From: an uncultured Eubacteriales bacterium
Lineage (GTDB): Bacteria > Bacillota_A > Clostridia > Oscillospirales > Acutalibacteraceae
Direction of reading: 5' to 3'
DNA length: 27,167 nt
NCBI GenBank assembly: GCA_934454005.1
Contig: CAKSGI010000005.1
Location: 1-27,167 of the forward strand
In this document: positions 7,057 to 14,340 of the stretch, piece after piece
Position numbering within the stretch: the stretch's first letter is position 1
How the letters are laid out: every line of letters begins with the position of its first letter
Notes under the pieces: generated by a model
Told to the model about the DNA's origin: nothing
The model's database searches: none
Seen by the model: the letters and a program-made list of their open reading frames with translations, nothing else
Position numbers and translations under genes: made by a program

Positions 7057-7830
7057 ATGAAAATTAATAATATAAATGAAAATATAATTGTAGGACGTAA
7101 CTCAGTTAATGAGGCCATTAGATCTAATAGAACAATAGATTATATTTTAGTAGGAAATGGCAATATTTCTGGTTCGATACTCCCTATAATTTCAAAAGCT
7201 AAGGATAAGGGGATAGTTATAAAAGAATGTAACCCTAAAAAGCTTGATTATATGTCTCAAAATGCCCCGCATCAAGGAATAATTGCGGTTGTTGCCGCTT
7301 ATAAATATTCTGAACTTGATGATATTTTTTCTTTTGCAAAATCTAAAAATGAATCTCCTTTTATAGTGATGGCTGAAAATATTGAAGATCCGCACAATTT
7401 GGGGGCTATAATTCGTTCTGCAGAATGTGCGGGTGCGCACGGAATAATTATTCCAAAGCGCAGGTCTTCTGGTCTTACATATGTTGTTTCAAAAGCATCT
7501 GCTGGAGCTATAGAATATATACCTATAGTTAGGGTAACTAATATTGTATCTACAATAGGTAAGTTAAAGGATATGGGTGTTTGGGTTTTTGGTGCTGATA
7601 TGGCCGGGGAGACTTGGTGCCAGACTAGCTTTAGTGGTCCTGTTGCACTTGTGATAGGGAATGAAGGGTATGGTTTAAGTAAACTAGTTAAAGAAAAATG
7701 TGATAATATTGTATCGTTACCTTTAAATGGATCTATTTCTTCATTAAATGCATCGGTTGCTGCGGGTATCTTGATGTATGAAATATCTAGGCAAAAGCAT
7801 CATATTGAAAGCATAAATGATTGGACGTGA
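7057..7830 (+). CDS. rlmB: 23S rRNA (guanosine-2'-O)-methyltransferase RlmB / TrmH family
   Basis: A 257-residue SPOUT-class methyltransferase. The N-terminal substrate-binding domain (residues ~5-85) starts with IIVGRNSVNEAI and contains APHQGIIAVV. The C-terminal knotted domain shows the three TrmH motifs: NIEDPHNLGAIIRSAE (from residue 108), with the Asn and Arg used in 2'-O methylation, VALVIGNEGYGLS, and NGSISSLNASVAAG (from residue 224), which binds S-adenosylmethionine. RlmB methylates G2251 (E. coli numbering) in the peptidyl-transferase P loop of 23S rRNA; TrmH paralogues with other targets exist. ATG at 7057 follows GAGGT (7046-7050). The next gene starts five bases after the stop, suggesting cotranscription. 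Confidence 0.88.
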   Translation: MKINNINENIIVGRNSVNEAIRSNRTIDYILVGNGNISGSILPIISKAKDKGIVIKECNPKKLDYMSQNAPHQGIIAVVAAYKYSELDDIFSFAKSKNESPFIVMAENIEDPHNLGAIIRSAECAGAHGIIIPKRRSSGLTYVVSKASAGAIEYIPIVRVTNIVSTIGKLKDMGVWVFGADMAGETWCQTSFSGPVALVIGNEGYGLSKLVKEKCDNIVSLPLNGSISSLNASVAAGILMYEISRQKHHIESINDWT

Positions 7831-7835
7831 GTTTA

Positions 7836-10304
7836 ATGGGAAATAGATATGATGAAGAATTTTCTGTTGATGATATACTAAAAGATGCTGAAGTAATCAA
7901 AGAAAAAATTATAGAACGAGAGAAAGAAGAACAAGGAAAAAACATTAGCCAAAAAGTGGAAAATATAAAAAACGATATGGCTGATAAAAAACATTATCCC
8001 GAGGAAAACAGTTTTTCTAGTAAACTTAAATTAAATAAAAAAAATAAAATGGAAAATATTTTTAGCGATACAAGCAATAAAATAAAAATTAAAGTTACAA
8101 ATCCTTTAGATGTTGTTGATGAAACTATAGACTTAAAATCAGAAAATGCTGTTAAGACTGTTAATAATATCAAAGAAGAGAAAAAAGATAAAACCTCTAG
8201 GCCGCTAAATGTAAAGGATAAAACAAAAAATAAAACCTTATCTAACAATGCTGATATTAAAAAGAAGGATAATGAAAAAGATTCTAATAGCTCATATAAA
8301 GGAAAAGATAAAATAAAAAAACCAAATATACCAACTATTGAAATAAGAGATGATTTTAATACAAGACCAGATGCAATTCGTGCTGAATTTGAAGAATTAA
8401 AAAAATATAATGATTCAATAAAAGAAACAAAGTATAAAACTGAGAAATCTGATTTTCAAAAAACTAAAATTGAAAACAACAAAGTAAAAAAATATAAATT
8501 GTTTTTATTAAACAAAAAAGAAGAATGCGATCCTTATTCTGAATTTTCTGATGATTTTCAAATGCAGGATTACACATCTCCTAACGATATAGACCGAATC
8601 AAAAAAGATTTAAATTCTGATTGTAAGTTAGAATCTACAAGATCTGTATTTTTATCTATATTTATGTTAATTAGTATCGGATTTACTTTATTATTAAAAT
8701 TTTTAAATTATTTTCCTCAATTAAATGACTCGAAAGTTGAAATAATATATCCGTATACAATTTTAGCGTTATTATTAATATGCTTTTTTATGTGTTTTTC
8801 AACTGTAAAGAATGGGATCAGTGGTATATTAAAATTTAGAGGAAATATTGATAGTCCAGTGTCATTAGCTTTAATTACGTCGATAATTCAATCTAGTATT
8901 GTCTTTTTAGATGTGAGCAGATTTGGTGAAGCGAAGAATAAAATTTCTTTATTTGCTGGAATAACCATTTTAGGCTTACTTTTCAACTCTCTTGGAAGAT
9001 TATATAAATTGATGAGAATACGTAAAAATTTTAAATTTGTCTCATCGGCATCATCTAAATATTCGTTGAAGTTACTTGAAGATGACGAAAAATCATCTCA
9101 AGTTATAGATAAATTAAAAATAAAAAAACCAGTAATTGCTTATCAAAAGAGGGTCAATTTTTTAGATGATTTTTTATCTATTTCAAACGATCCAGACCCT
9201 AGTGATAAATTTTTGTTTTATATGTCACCTGTTTTAGCTATACTATCTTTTATATTATCCTTGATTATACTTATTATTAAAAAGAACATATTTGAAGCTA
9301 TAAGTGCGTTATCATTAATTTCGTGTATGTCCATACCTATGTGTTCTTCATTTGCAATCAATTCATCTCTTTTTTATGTTTGCAAAAAGTCCTTAAAAAG
9401 GAATTCCATGATTTCTGGATATAAGGCTATAAAAGATTTTTCTGCTGTTAATACTGTGGTTGTAGATCAGAATGATATCTTTCCGAGTGGCTCTGTAAAT
9501 CTAATAGGGCTTAAAACATTTTCTGCGTTACGTCTTGATGATTCTATTTTAGCAGCAACTTCGGTTGTTAATAGTGCTAATAGCCCTGTTAGTTCGGTAT
9601 TTGATAGTGTATTAAAAGAAAAATCTTCGTCAATACCAAAGTCATCCGAAACAAAGTACATAAATGGATTGGGGCTTGTTTCTTGGGTAAATGGTAAACG
9701 TATTTTAATAGGTAATAGAGAACTCCTAAAAGAATATAAAATAGCTCCGCCATCAAAAAAATTTGAAACACAATATCAAAAGAAACATCATGAGATAACA
9801 TATCTTGCAAAAGGTGGAGAATTAGTAGCTGCCTTTATCCTTTCATATTCTCCGATTAAAGAAATTAAGTTAAAGATGCAAAATTTAGAAGAAAATGGAG
9901 TGGCGATAGTTGTAAAGACGACAGATCAAAATATTACTCCTGAATTTATTGCCGACAAGTTTGGTATATTTGTTAAAAATGTGGAAGTCATTTCTAAAGA
10001 CGAATTCTATTTAGTTTCTGATATGGATGGTCATGTGGATGCTTCAGCACCTGCAATTTTGGCTTCTAAAGGTAATATAGCTTCATTTTTTGCACTTATA
10101 AGTTCTTGTATAAGGTTGCATGCTTCTATACTTGTTACAACGACACTTCAAATAATATCAGTCATTTTAGGGGTTGTAATAGTTTCTATGATTTCATTTT
10201 ATTCCTGTGGTGTTGAATCGATTGGTTTTTTTGAAATTTTGATATACGTATCATTGTGGAGTCTTGCTACAATATTTATATCTAAAGTAAAAAGACCCAG
10301 ATAG
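7836..10304 (+). CDS. Degenerate P-type ATPase-like membrane protein
   Basis: An 822-residue protein. Residues 1-260 are a cytoplasmic, highly charged Lys/Asp/Glu/Asn-rich low-complexity region. Hydrophobic segments lie near 270-292, 305-325, 340-360, 368-390, 460-515 and 755-815. From ~495 the order follows heavy-metal-type P-type ATPases: a helix with ISCMSIPMCSSFAIN where CPC/SPC-A-L-x-x-x-P is expected, then VNTVVVDQNDIFPSG where the phosphorylation motif DKTGTLT should be (D544 kept, the rest changed), GKRILIGNRELL (~621-631) of the nucleotide-binding domain, HEITYLAKGGELVAAFIL, and VVKTTDQN (D697) in place of the LTGD motif. The hinge motif GDGxND near the end is also not recognisable (MDGHVDASAPA sits there). 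It is therefore unlikely to pump ions and may be a regulatory or structural pseudoenzyme. ATG at 7836 has only a weak GTGAG site, consistent with coupling to rlmB. Confidence 0.65.
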   Translation: MGNRYDEEFSVDDILKDAEVIKEKIIEREKEEQGKNISQKVENIKNDMADKKHYPEENSFSSKLKLNKKNKMENIFSDTSNKIKIKVTNPLDVVDETIDLKSENAVKTVNNIKEEKKDKTSRPLNVKDKTKNKTLSNNADIKKKDNEKDSNSSYKGKDKIKKPNIPTIEIRDDFNTRPDAIRAEFEELKKYNDSIKETKYKTEKSDFQKTKIENNKVKKYKLFLLNKKEECDPYSEFSDDFQMQDYTSPNDIDRIKKDLNSDCKLESTRSVFLSIFMLISIGFTLLLKFLNYFPQLNDSKVEIIYPYTILALLLICFFMCFSTVKNGISGILKFRGNIDSPVSLALITSIIQSSIVFLDVSRFGEAKNKISLFAGITILGLLFNSLGRLYKLMRIRKNFKFVSSASSKYSLKLLEDDEKSSQVIDKLKIKKPVIAYQKRVNFLDDFLSISNDPDPSDKFLFYMSPVLAILSFILSLIILIIKKNIFEAISALSLISCMSIPMCSSFAINSSLFYVCKKSLKRNSMISGYKAIKDFSAVNTVVVDQNDIFPSGSVNLIGLKTFSALRLDDSILAATSVVNSANSPVSSVFDSVLKEKSSSIPKSSETKYINGLGLVSWVNGKRILIGNRELLKEYKIAPPSKKFETQYQKKHHEITYLAKGGELVAAFILSYSPIKEIKLKMQNLEENGVAIVVKTTDQNITPEFIADKFGIFVKNVEVISKDEFYLVSDMDGHVDASAPAILASKGNIASFFALISSCIRLHASILVTTTLQIISVILGVVIVSMISFYSCGVESIGFFEILIYVSLWSLATIFISKVKRPR

Positions 10305-10384
10305 CAATTAAATTTTTGGGGTTATGTAATAATATTTATTAATGTGCACATAATACTTTAGGATCAGCTTTTATTGGTTGGTCA

Positions 10385-10399
10385 ACAGATTTAATCTGT
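10385..10399. promoter_or_regulatory. 15-base palindrome, possible operator of the DUF1540 gene
   Basis: ACAGATT and AATCTGT are perfect inverted copies around one central T, 25 bases before the start codon. TTGGTC just upstream (10378-10383) and TATTAA just downstream (10399-10404) form a loose promoter around it with 15-base spacing, the arrangement expected of a repressor site. The binding protein is unknown. Confidence 0.4.
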
Positions 10400-10423
10400 A
10401 TTAACTTTTATGAGGTGAAAGCT

Positions 10424-10597
10424 ATGAAAAATTCTGGAGGAAACCGTAGTATTCAGTGCACAGTTGATAAATGTAAGAATCATGCTCAGTCAGAACAGTT
10501 TTGTACTTTAGACGCTGTAACTATAGGTACTCATGAACCAAATCCAACAGTTTGTCAGTGCGTTGACTGCGAGTCTTTTGTTGCTAAAAATAGCTAG
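10424..10597 (+). CDS. Small Cys-rich DUF1540 protein
   Basis: A 57-residue protein with six cysteines in the DUF1540 order: an N-terminal IQCTVDKCKNH, a middle FCTLDAVTIG, and CQCVDCESF near the end. The His and the Cys spacing suggest a bound metal ion. DUF1540 proteins are common in spore-forming Clostridia and their role is unknown. ATG at 10424 is used because GAGGTGA (10412-10418) lies upstream at good distance; the in-frame GTG at 10415 is inside that site. Followed by a long terminator hairpin. Confidence 0.8.
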   Translation: MKNSGGNRSIQCTVDKCKNHAQSEQFCTLDAVTIGTHEPNPTVCQCVDCESFVAKNS

Positions 10598-10620
10598 TTA
10601 AAGCTCTCCCCCTTTTTAAT

Positions 10621-10680
10621 TTAAAAGCTGTCGATTAATTGGTATTTATTTTCCCAATATATCGATGGCTTTTATGTTTT
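10621..10680 (+). terminator. Long terminator hairpin after the DUF1540 gene
   Basis: The outer stem of 13 bp (10623-10635 with 10661-10673, two G-U pairs) encloses an inner ATTGG/CCAAT stem (10638-10642 with 10654-10658). The 3' arm ends in T residues. It also separates this gene from rlmD. Confidence 0.7.
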
Positions 10681-10681
10681 A

Positions 10682-10690
10682 TGTTATAAT
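10682..10690 (+). promoter_or_regulatory. Extended -10 promoter element of rlmD
   Basis: TGTTATAAT is a TGn extended -10 with perfect TATAAT (10685-10690), 35 bases before the ATG at 10725. No clear -35 box; the upstream side overlaps the preceding terminator. Confidence 0.45.
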
Positions 10691-10724
10691 TAGATGATAA
10701 AATTAGTATGGAGATAAGTTATAT

Positions 10725-12095
10725 ATGGCTGTTAAAAAAAATGATTTGATAAATTTAAATATATTAGAGATGACATCTCAAGGCGTTGGTATTGGAAAAC
10801 ATGAAGGACTAGTCATATTTGTACCATCATCTTGTTCCGGAGATATCGTAAATGTTAAAATTTTGAAGGTAAAAAAGAGTTACGCGTTTGCAAAAATTCA
10901 AAAGGTTATAGAATATTCAAAGAATAGAGTAAGTATAGATTGTCCAGTGTACCTAAAATGTGGTGGATGTTCTTTAAGGCATATTGATTATGAGTATGAG
11001 TTAAGGGTTAAGGAGCAAAAGGTAAAAGATAATATATTAAGAATTGGTGGAATTTCAGATGTTTGTATAAAAAGGATAGTTCCATCACCAAAAGTAAACT
11101 ACTATAGAAATAAATCACAAATTCCTATTGGCACAAATAATGAAAACATAGTAGAATTAGGATTTTTTGCGCTACATAGCCATAGGATAGTAGAATGTGA
11201 AAATTGTTTATTACAGCCATTATTTTTTTCCGACATTATAAAGTCCTTCAAAAAGTGGGCTATAAAGTATAAAATAAGTACCTACGATGAAAAAACTCAT
11301 AACGGGATACTGAGAAATTTATATATAAGGTATGCAGAAAAAACAGATGAAGTAATGGTATGTATAGTTGTAAATTCTAATTCAAAAATAAAAAATGAAG
11401 ATGAACTATTGGCAATTTTAAAGAGTGAGGTAAAAAATTTAAAAACTGTTATAGTGAATTACAATACTAATGATACAAATGTTATTTTAGGGCAAAAATG
11501 TCGCACTATCTATGGAGATGGATATATAACGGATATTATATGTAATCTTAAATTTAATATATCGCCGCTTTCATTTTTTCAGGTAAATAGAGCGCAAGCT
11601 GAAAATTTATATAACAAAGCAATAGAATATGCTAATATTACTAAAGATGATATTATATTAGATCTCTATTGTGGAACTGGAACAATAGGACTTACAATGG
11701 CATCGCGAGCCAAGAAATTGATTGGTGTAGAAATTGTGGAAGACGCGATTATAAATGCAAGAAATAATTGCAATTTAAATAATATTACAAACGCTGAATT
11801 TATTTGTTCTGATGCCAAAAGTGCTGTTCAAAGATTAAAGGCAAGAGGGGAATCTCCGTCTGTAGTTATATTGGACCCGCCGAGAAAAGGCTGTGATATT
11901 GATACAATTAGTACAATTGCCGAGATGAAACCTAAACGAGTAGTGTATATATCGTGTGATTCCGCTACTCTTTCAAGAGATCTAAAAGAGTTTAATAATA
12001 AAGGGTTTAAACCTATAGAGATTACCCCGTTTGATATGTTTCCTAGAACTAGCCACGTGGAGTGTGTGGCTCTGTTGACTAAAGTACACAACTGA
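10725..12095 (+). CDS. rlmD: 23S rRNA (uracil-5-)-methyltransferase RlmD/RumA family
   Basis: A 456-residue enzyme that methylates carbon 5 of a uridine in 23S rRNA (U1939 in E. coli numbering; some Firmicutes homologues also modify U747) using S-adenosylmethionine. An N-terminal TRAM RNA-binding domain covers residues ~3-60. Four cysteines (C73, C79 and C82 in CPVYLKCGGC, and C161 in ECENCLL, with C158 as an alternative) fit the [4Fe-4S] site of this family. The methyltransferase domain has DLYCGTGTIGL, the DPPRKGC loop, and the catalytic Cys C411 in YISCDSATLSRDL; it ends with the usual DMFPRTSHVE. ATG at 10725 follows GGAG. The cargo block starts 12 bases after its stop codon, at a site family (rumA 3' end) known as an integration target in streptococci. 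Confidence 0.88.
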   Translation: MAVKKNDLINLNILEMTSQGVGIGKHEGLVIFVPSSCSGDIVNVKILKVKKSYAFAKIQKVIEYSKNRVSIDCPVYLKCGGCSLRHIDYEYELRVKEQKVKDNILRIGGISDVCIKRIVPSPKVNYYRNKSQIPIGTNNENIVELGFFALHSHRIVECENCLLQPLFFSDIIKSFKKWAIKYKISTYDEKTHNGILRNLYIRYAEKTDEVMVCIVVNSNSKIKNEDELLAILKSEVKNLKTVIVNYNTNDTNVILGQKCRTIYGDGYITDIICNLKFNISPLSFFQVNRAQAENLYNKAIEYANITKDDIILDLYCGTGTIGLTMASRAKKLIGVEIVEDAIINARNNCNLNNITNAEFICSDAKSAVQRLKARGESPSVVILDPPRKGCDIDTISTIAEMKPKRVVYISCDSATLSRDLKEFNNKGFKPIEITPFDMFPRTSHVECVALLTKVHN

Positions 12096-12121
12096 TTTCA
12101 TAGCTCTGGAGGTGCTTATCT

Positions 12122-13168
12122 TTGCAAAAAAAGAAAAACGAAATAACTATCCGTTCAAGTGCGGCAGAATATCTGACCTATGTTGCCTCTGTGGGAGATC
12201 AGGCAGACAGCATTGAAATGCGTTATGAAGATGAAAATATATGGCTCACACAGAAAATGATGGCAATGCTTTATGGCGTAGATGTACGCACGATAAATGA
12301 CCATATAAAGAAAGTGTATAATGATTCGGAGTTAGAGGAAGTGGCAACTATCCGAAAATTTCGGATAGTTCAAACGGAGGGCAATCGCCAGGTCCAGAGA
12401 GAAACAAATCATTATAACCTACAAATGATTATTGCCGTTGGATTCAAAGTTAATAATGAACGTGCAGTGCAGTTCCGCAAGTGGGCAAATGGTATTGTGA
12501 AGGACTACACCATCAAAGGGTGGGTTATGGATGACGAGCGTCTGAAACGAGGCACTTATCTGACAGATAAATATTTTGATGAACAGCTTGAGCGTATCAG
12601 AGAAATCCGTGCAAGCGAAAGAAAGTTTTATCAGAAAATCACAGATATTTATGCCACTGCCATAGATTATGATAAAACTTCTGCAACAACGAAAAGGTTT
12701 TATGCCACGGTTCAGAACAAAATGCACTTTGCAGTTCACGGTCATACGGCGGCAGAACTGATTGTGGAACGTGCCGACCACCAAAAAGAGCATATGGGAC
12801 TTACCACATGGGCAGATGCTCCGGACGGCAAGATTAAGAAAAGTGATGTGACGGTTGCTAAAAACTATCTGAGCGAGAACGAACTTCATCAACTGAACCG
12901 TATGGTGACGGCATATCTGGATTTTGCGGAAAATATGACTTTGAGGCACATTCCTCTCACTATGGCAGATTGGGAGAAACGACTCAACGGTTTTATAGAA
13001 ATGTTTGATTACGGTATTTTACAGGATGCCGGAAAAGTTTCCGCTGAAATAGCAAAACTCCACGTTGAAACTGAGTTTGAAAAATACCGTGTTATTCAGG
13101 ACAGATTGTTTATGTCTGACTATGACAGATATTTGCTTGAGTTGGAAGAAAAAGTAACAGAGGAATAA
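12122..13168 (+). CDS. Virulence RhuM family protein
   Basis: A 348-residue protein of the RhuM family. The N-terminal third reads as a DNA-binding-like domain: IWLTQKMMAMLYGVDVRTINDHIKKV (about residues 40-65), a helix-turn-helix pattern, then IRKFRIVQTEGNRQVQR and HYNLQMIIAVGFKVNNERA followed by FRKWAN, all typical of the family. The rest is helical and ends acidic. RhuM proteins were named from a Salmonella pathogenicity island and occur in mobile and phage-defence regions; no biochemical activity is established. TTG at 12122 follows GGAGGTG (12107-12113) by eight bases. A 25-base perfect palindrome lies at 12346-12370 within the coding region. Its base composition differs strongly from rlmD, 26 bases upstream. 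Confidence 0.8.
   Translation: MQKKKNEITIRSSAAEYLTYVASVGDQADSIEMRYEDENIWLTQKMMAMLYGVDVRTINDHIKKVYNDSELEEVATIRKFRIVQTEGNRQVQRETNHYNLQMIIAVGFKVNNERAVQFRKWANGIVKDYTIKGWVMDDERLKRGTYLTDKYFDEQLERIREIRASERKFYQKITDIYATAIDYDKTSATTKRFYATVQNKMHFAVHGHTAAELIVERADHQKEHMGLTTWADAPDGKIKKSDVTVAKNYLSENELHQLNRMVTAYLDFAENMTLRHIPLTMADWEKRLNGFIEMFDYGILQDAGKVSAEIAKLHVETEFEKYRVIQDRLFMSDYDRYLLELEEKVTEE
12346..12370. repeat. 25-base perfect palindrome inside rhuM
   Basis: AACTATCCGAAA (12346-12357) and TTTCGGATAGTT (12359-12370) are exact inverted copies around a single A. The segment encodes TIRKFRIV, a conserved stretch of the family whose back-to-back residues permit a palindromic codon choice. Confidence 0.85.
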
Positions 13169-13197
13169 GAGGAAACTTTGAAGTTGGAGGTGCAATT

Positions 13198-13686
13198 ATA
13201 GAAACAGATTGTGTTATCAGAGGAATTAAGCAAGGAGAAATAGAAAGAGCATTATGCTTGGTTTGGAAAGTATTTCAAGAATATGAAGCACCCGATTACA
13301 CAAAAGAGGGCATAGAAGAATTTTACAAAAGTATTCACGATGAAAACTATCTGTCTAAACTCTGTTGGTACGGCGCATTTATTCAGGAGGAATTAGTTGG
13401 TATTATTGCCACAAGAAGCGAGGGAACACATATCGCATTATTTTTTGTGGATGGAAATTATCATAGACAAGGCATTGGAAAGCGTTTGTTCCAAACTGTA
13501 CAGAAGAAGTGTTACACTGATAAAATGACAGTAAATTCATCACCTTATGCCGTTGAGGTATATCATAAATTGGGTTTCACTGATACAAATGCAGAACAAA
13601 CGGTAAATGGTTTGCGATTTACACCAATGGAATTGGATAATAAAACAAGAACATCAACTTATATGGATGGTAAGGTTAATGAGTAA
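13198..13686 (+). CDS. GNAT-family N-acetyltransferase with non-standard start
   Basis: About 162 residues with the GNAT fold: the first strand VIRGIKQGEIERALCLVWKV, a middle strand YGAFIQEELVGIIATR, the acetyl-CoA-binding motif HRQGIGKRLF (R/Q-x-x-G-x-G), and the C-terminal YHKLGF. It would transfer an acetyl group from acetyl-CoA to an amine; the substrate is unknown. The coding pattern clearly extends left of the first canonical start (TTG 13258) to just after GGAGG at 13186-13190. The only codons at the right distance are ATT (13195) and ATA (13198), where METDC would fit as MET replaced by ATA. Either a rare start is used, translation falls back to TTG 13258 (142 residues, losing the first strand), or the gene is inactive. 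It follows rhuM by 29 bases and overlaps the next gene by eight. Confidence 0.7.
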   Translation: METDCVIRGIKQGEIERALCLVWKVFQEYEAPDYTKEGIEEFYKSIHDENYLSKLCWYGAFIQEELVGIIATRSEGTHIALFFVDGNYHRQGIGKRLFQTVQKKCYTDKMTVNSSPYAVEVYHKLGFTDTNAEQTVNGLRFTPMELDNKTRTSTYMDGKVNE

Positions 13687-13906
13687 ATACACTACACTAT
13701 GGGAATATGTGCAAAATAGAAACGAGCAGTCATTCAAAATGACCTATGCTGAAATAGAAAATATTACAGGTGTGCCGATAGACCATTCTTTTTTGAAATA
13801 TAAAAAGAAACTTGTGGAATACGGATATGAAGTCAGCAAAATTTCTATGAAAGAGCAGACGGTTGCTTTTAATAGATTAAACAGAGAAGTTGAAGGTGAG
13901 ATATGA
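13679..13906 (+). CDS. Small protein of unknown function (75 residues)
   Basis: The ATG at 13679 overlaps the end of the acetyltransferase gene (ATGAGTAA), and its stop overlaps the next start (ATGA), so translation is probably coupled on both sides. The sequence starts MSKYTTLWEYVQ and continues SFKMTYAEIENITG, a pattern seen at the start of small proteins described as endonuclease- or helix-turn-helix-like in Firmicutes and mobile elements (K-Y-x-x-L-x-x-Y, then F/Y-x-E-I-E-x-I-x-G). It lacks the Trp-rich second half common in those proteins and ends with a Lys/Glu-rich helix. Family membership is tentative and the function is not known. Confidence 0.6.
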   Translation: MSKYTTLWEYVQNRNEQSFKMTYAEIENITGVPIDHSFLKYKKKLVEYGYEVSKISMKEQTVAFNRLNREVEGEI

Positions 13907-14340
13907 ATGGATTGATAGTAATAGATGTTCAAAAGTCATATATGACAAAGTACGAAACAGACCTGTTAGAAAGAATGAACAGACAGATAGACATTGCCAA
14001 GAAGAATCAGTATGACATAGTATATATCAAAAATACTAAGATGCTTCGCAGGGGAGCTGTTACGGATGAGTTTGCTGATGAATTAAATATTGTATCGTAT
14101 AATGAAAAATCAGATGCTTTTTCTTCGGAACAACTGATTTCATACCTTAATTCAAGAAATATTTCAACAGTGGAGTTGATTGGTGTAGATGGGAATTCAT
14201 GTATCAAGGCAAGTGCAAAGGGTGCTGTGAAAAACGATTTTAAGGTTTCGATAGCACTTAACTGTGCAGGAATCACCAATTCTGAACTGTTTGACAAGAC
14301 AAAGGAACAGCTCAAAAAAATAGGTGTTCGGTTTATATAA
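13903..14340 (+). CDS. Isochorismatase-type cysteine hydrolase, short form
   Basis: A 145-residue cytoplasmic hydrolase of the isochorismatase/nicotinamidase fold. The catalytic triad is visible: D8 in LIVIDVQ, K69 in NEKSDAF, and C100 in GVDGNSCIKASAKGA, the position of the family's GxxTxxCV motif. The Lys-Ser-x-A-F arrangement also fits. It is shorter than the usual 180-210 residues because the region between the first strand and the Lys is compact. Substrates in this family are amides or vinyl ethers; no specificity can be read here. GGTGAG (13895-13900) serves as its ribosome binding site and the ATG overlaps the stop of the preceding gene. Last gene of the cargo block, with no clear terminator after it. 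Confidence 0.78.
   Translation: MNGLIVIDVQKSYMTKYETDLLERMNRQIDIAKKNQYDIVYIKNTKMLRRGAVTDEFADELNIVSYNEKSDAFSSEQLISYLNSRNISTVELIGVDGNSCIKASAKGAVKNDFKVSIALNCAGITNSELFDKTKEQLKKIGVRFI

Larger units (their letters stand above)
12107..14340 (+). other. Acquired four-gene cargo block of higher G+C
   Basis: From the GGAGGTG site at 12107 to the stop at 14340, codon use is visibly richer in G and C (for example CGT, CGC, CTG, GCC and GAC codons) than in flanking genes, which are dominated by A/T-ending codons. The four genes are packed head to tail, the last three overlapping. No integrase, transposase or clear flanking direct repeat was found, so the mode of entry is unknown. Composition and position directly behind rlmD are the evidence for transfer. 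Confidence 0.5.

Noticed and set aside
7994..8248. 84-codon minus-strand frame opposite the Lys-rich arm of the ATPase-like protein
   Set aside because: Its Phe/Leu/Ser-rich composition is simply the complement of Lys/Glu/Asn codons; no start site support.
12419..12949. 176-codon open frame on the minus strand inside rhuM
   Set aside because: It mirrors conserved RhuM coding sequence and has Cys/His/Phe-rich nonsense composition; no ribosome binding site.
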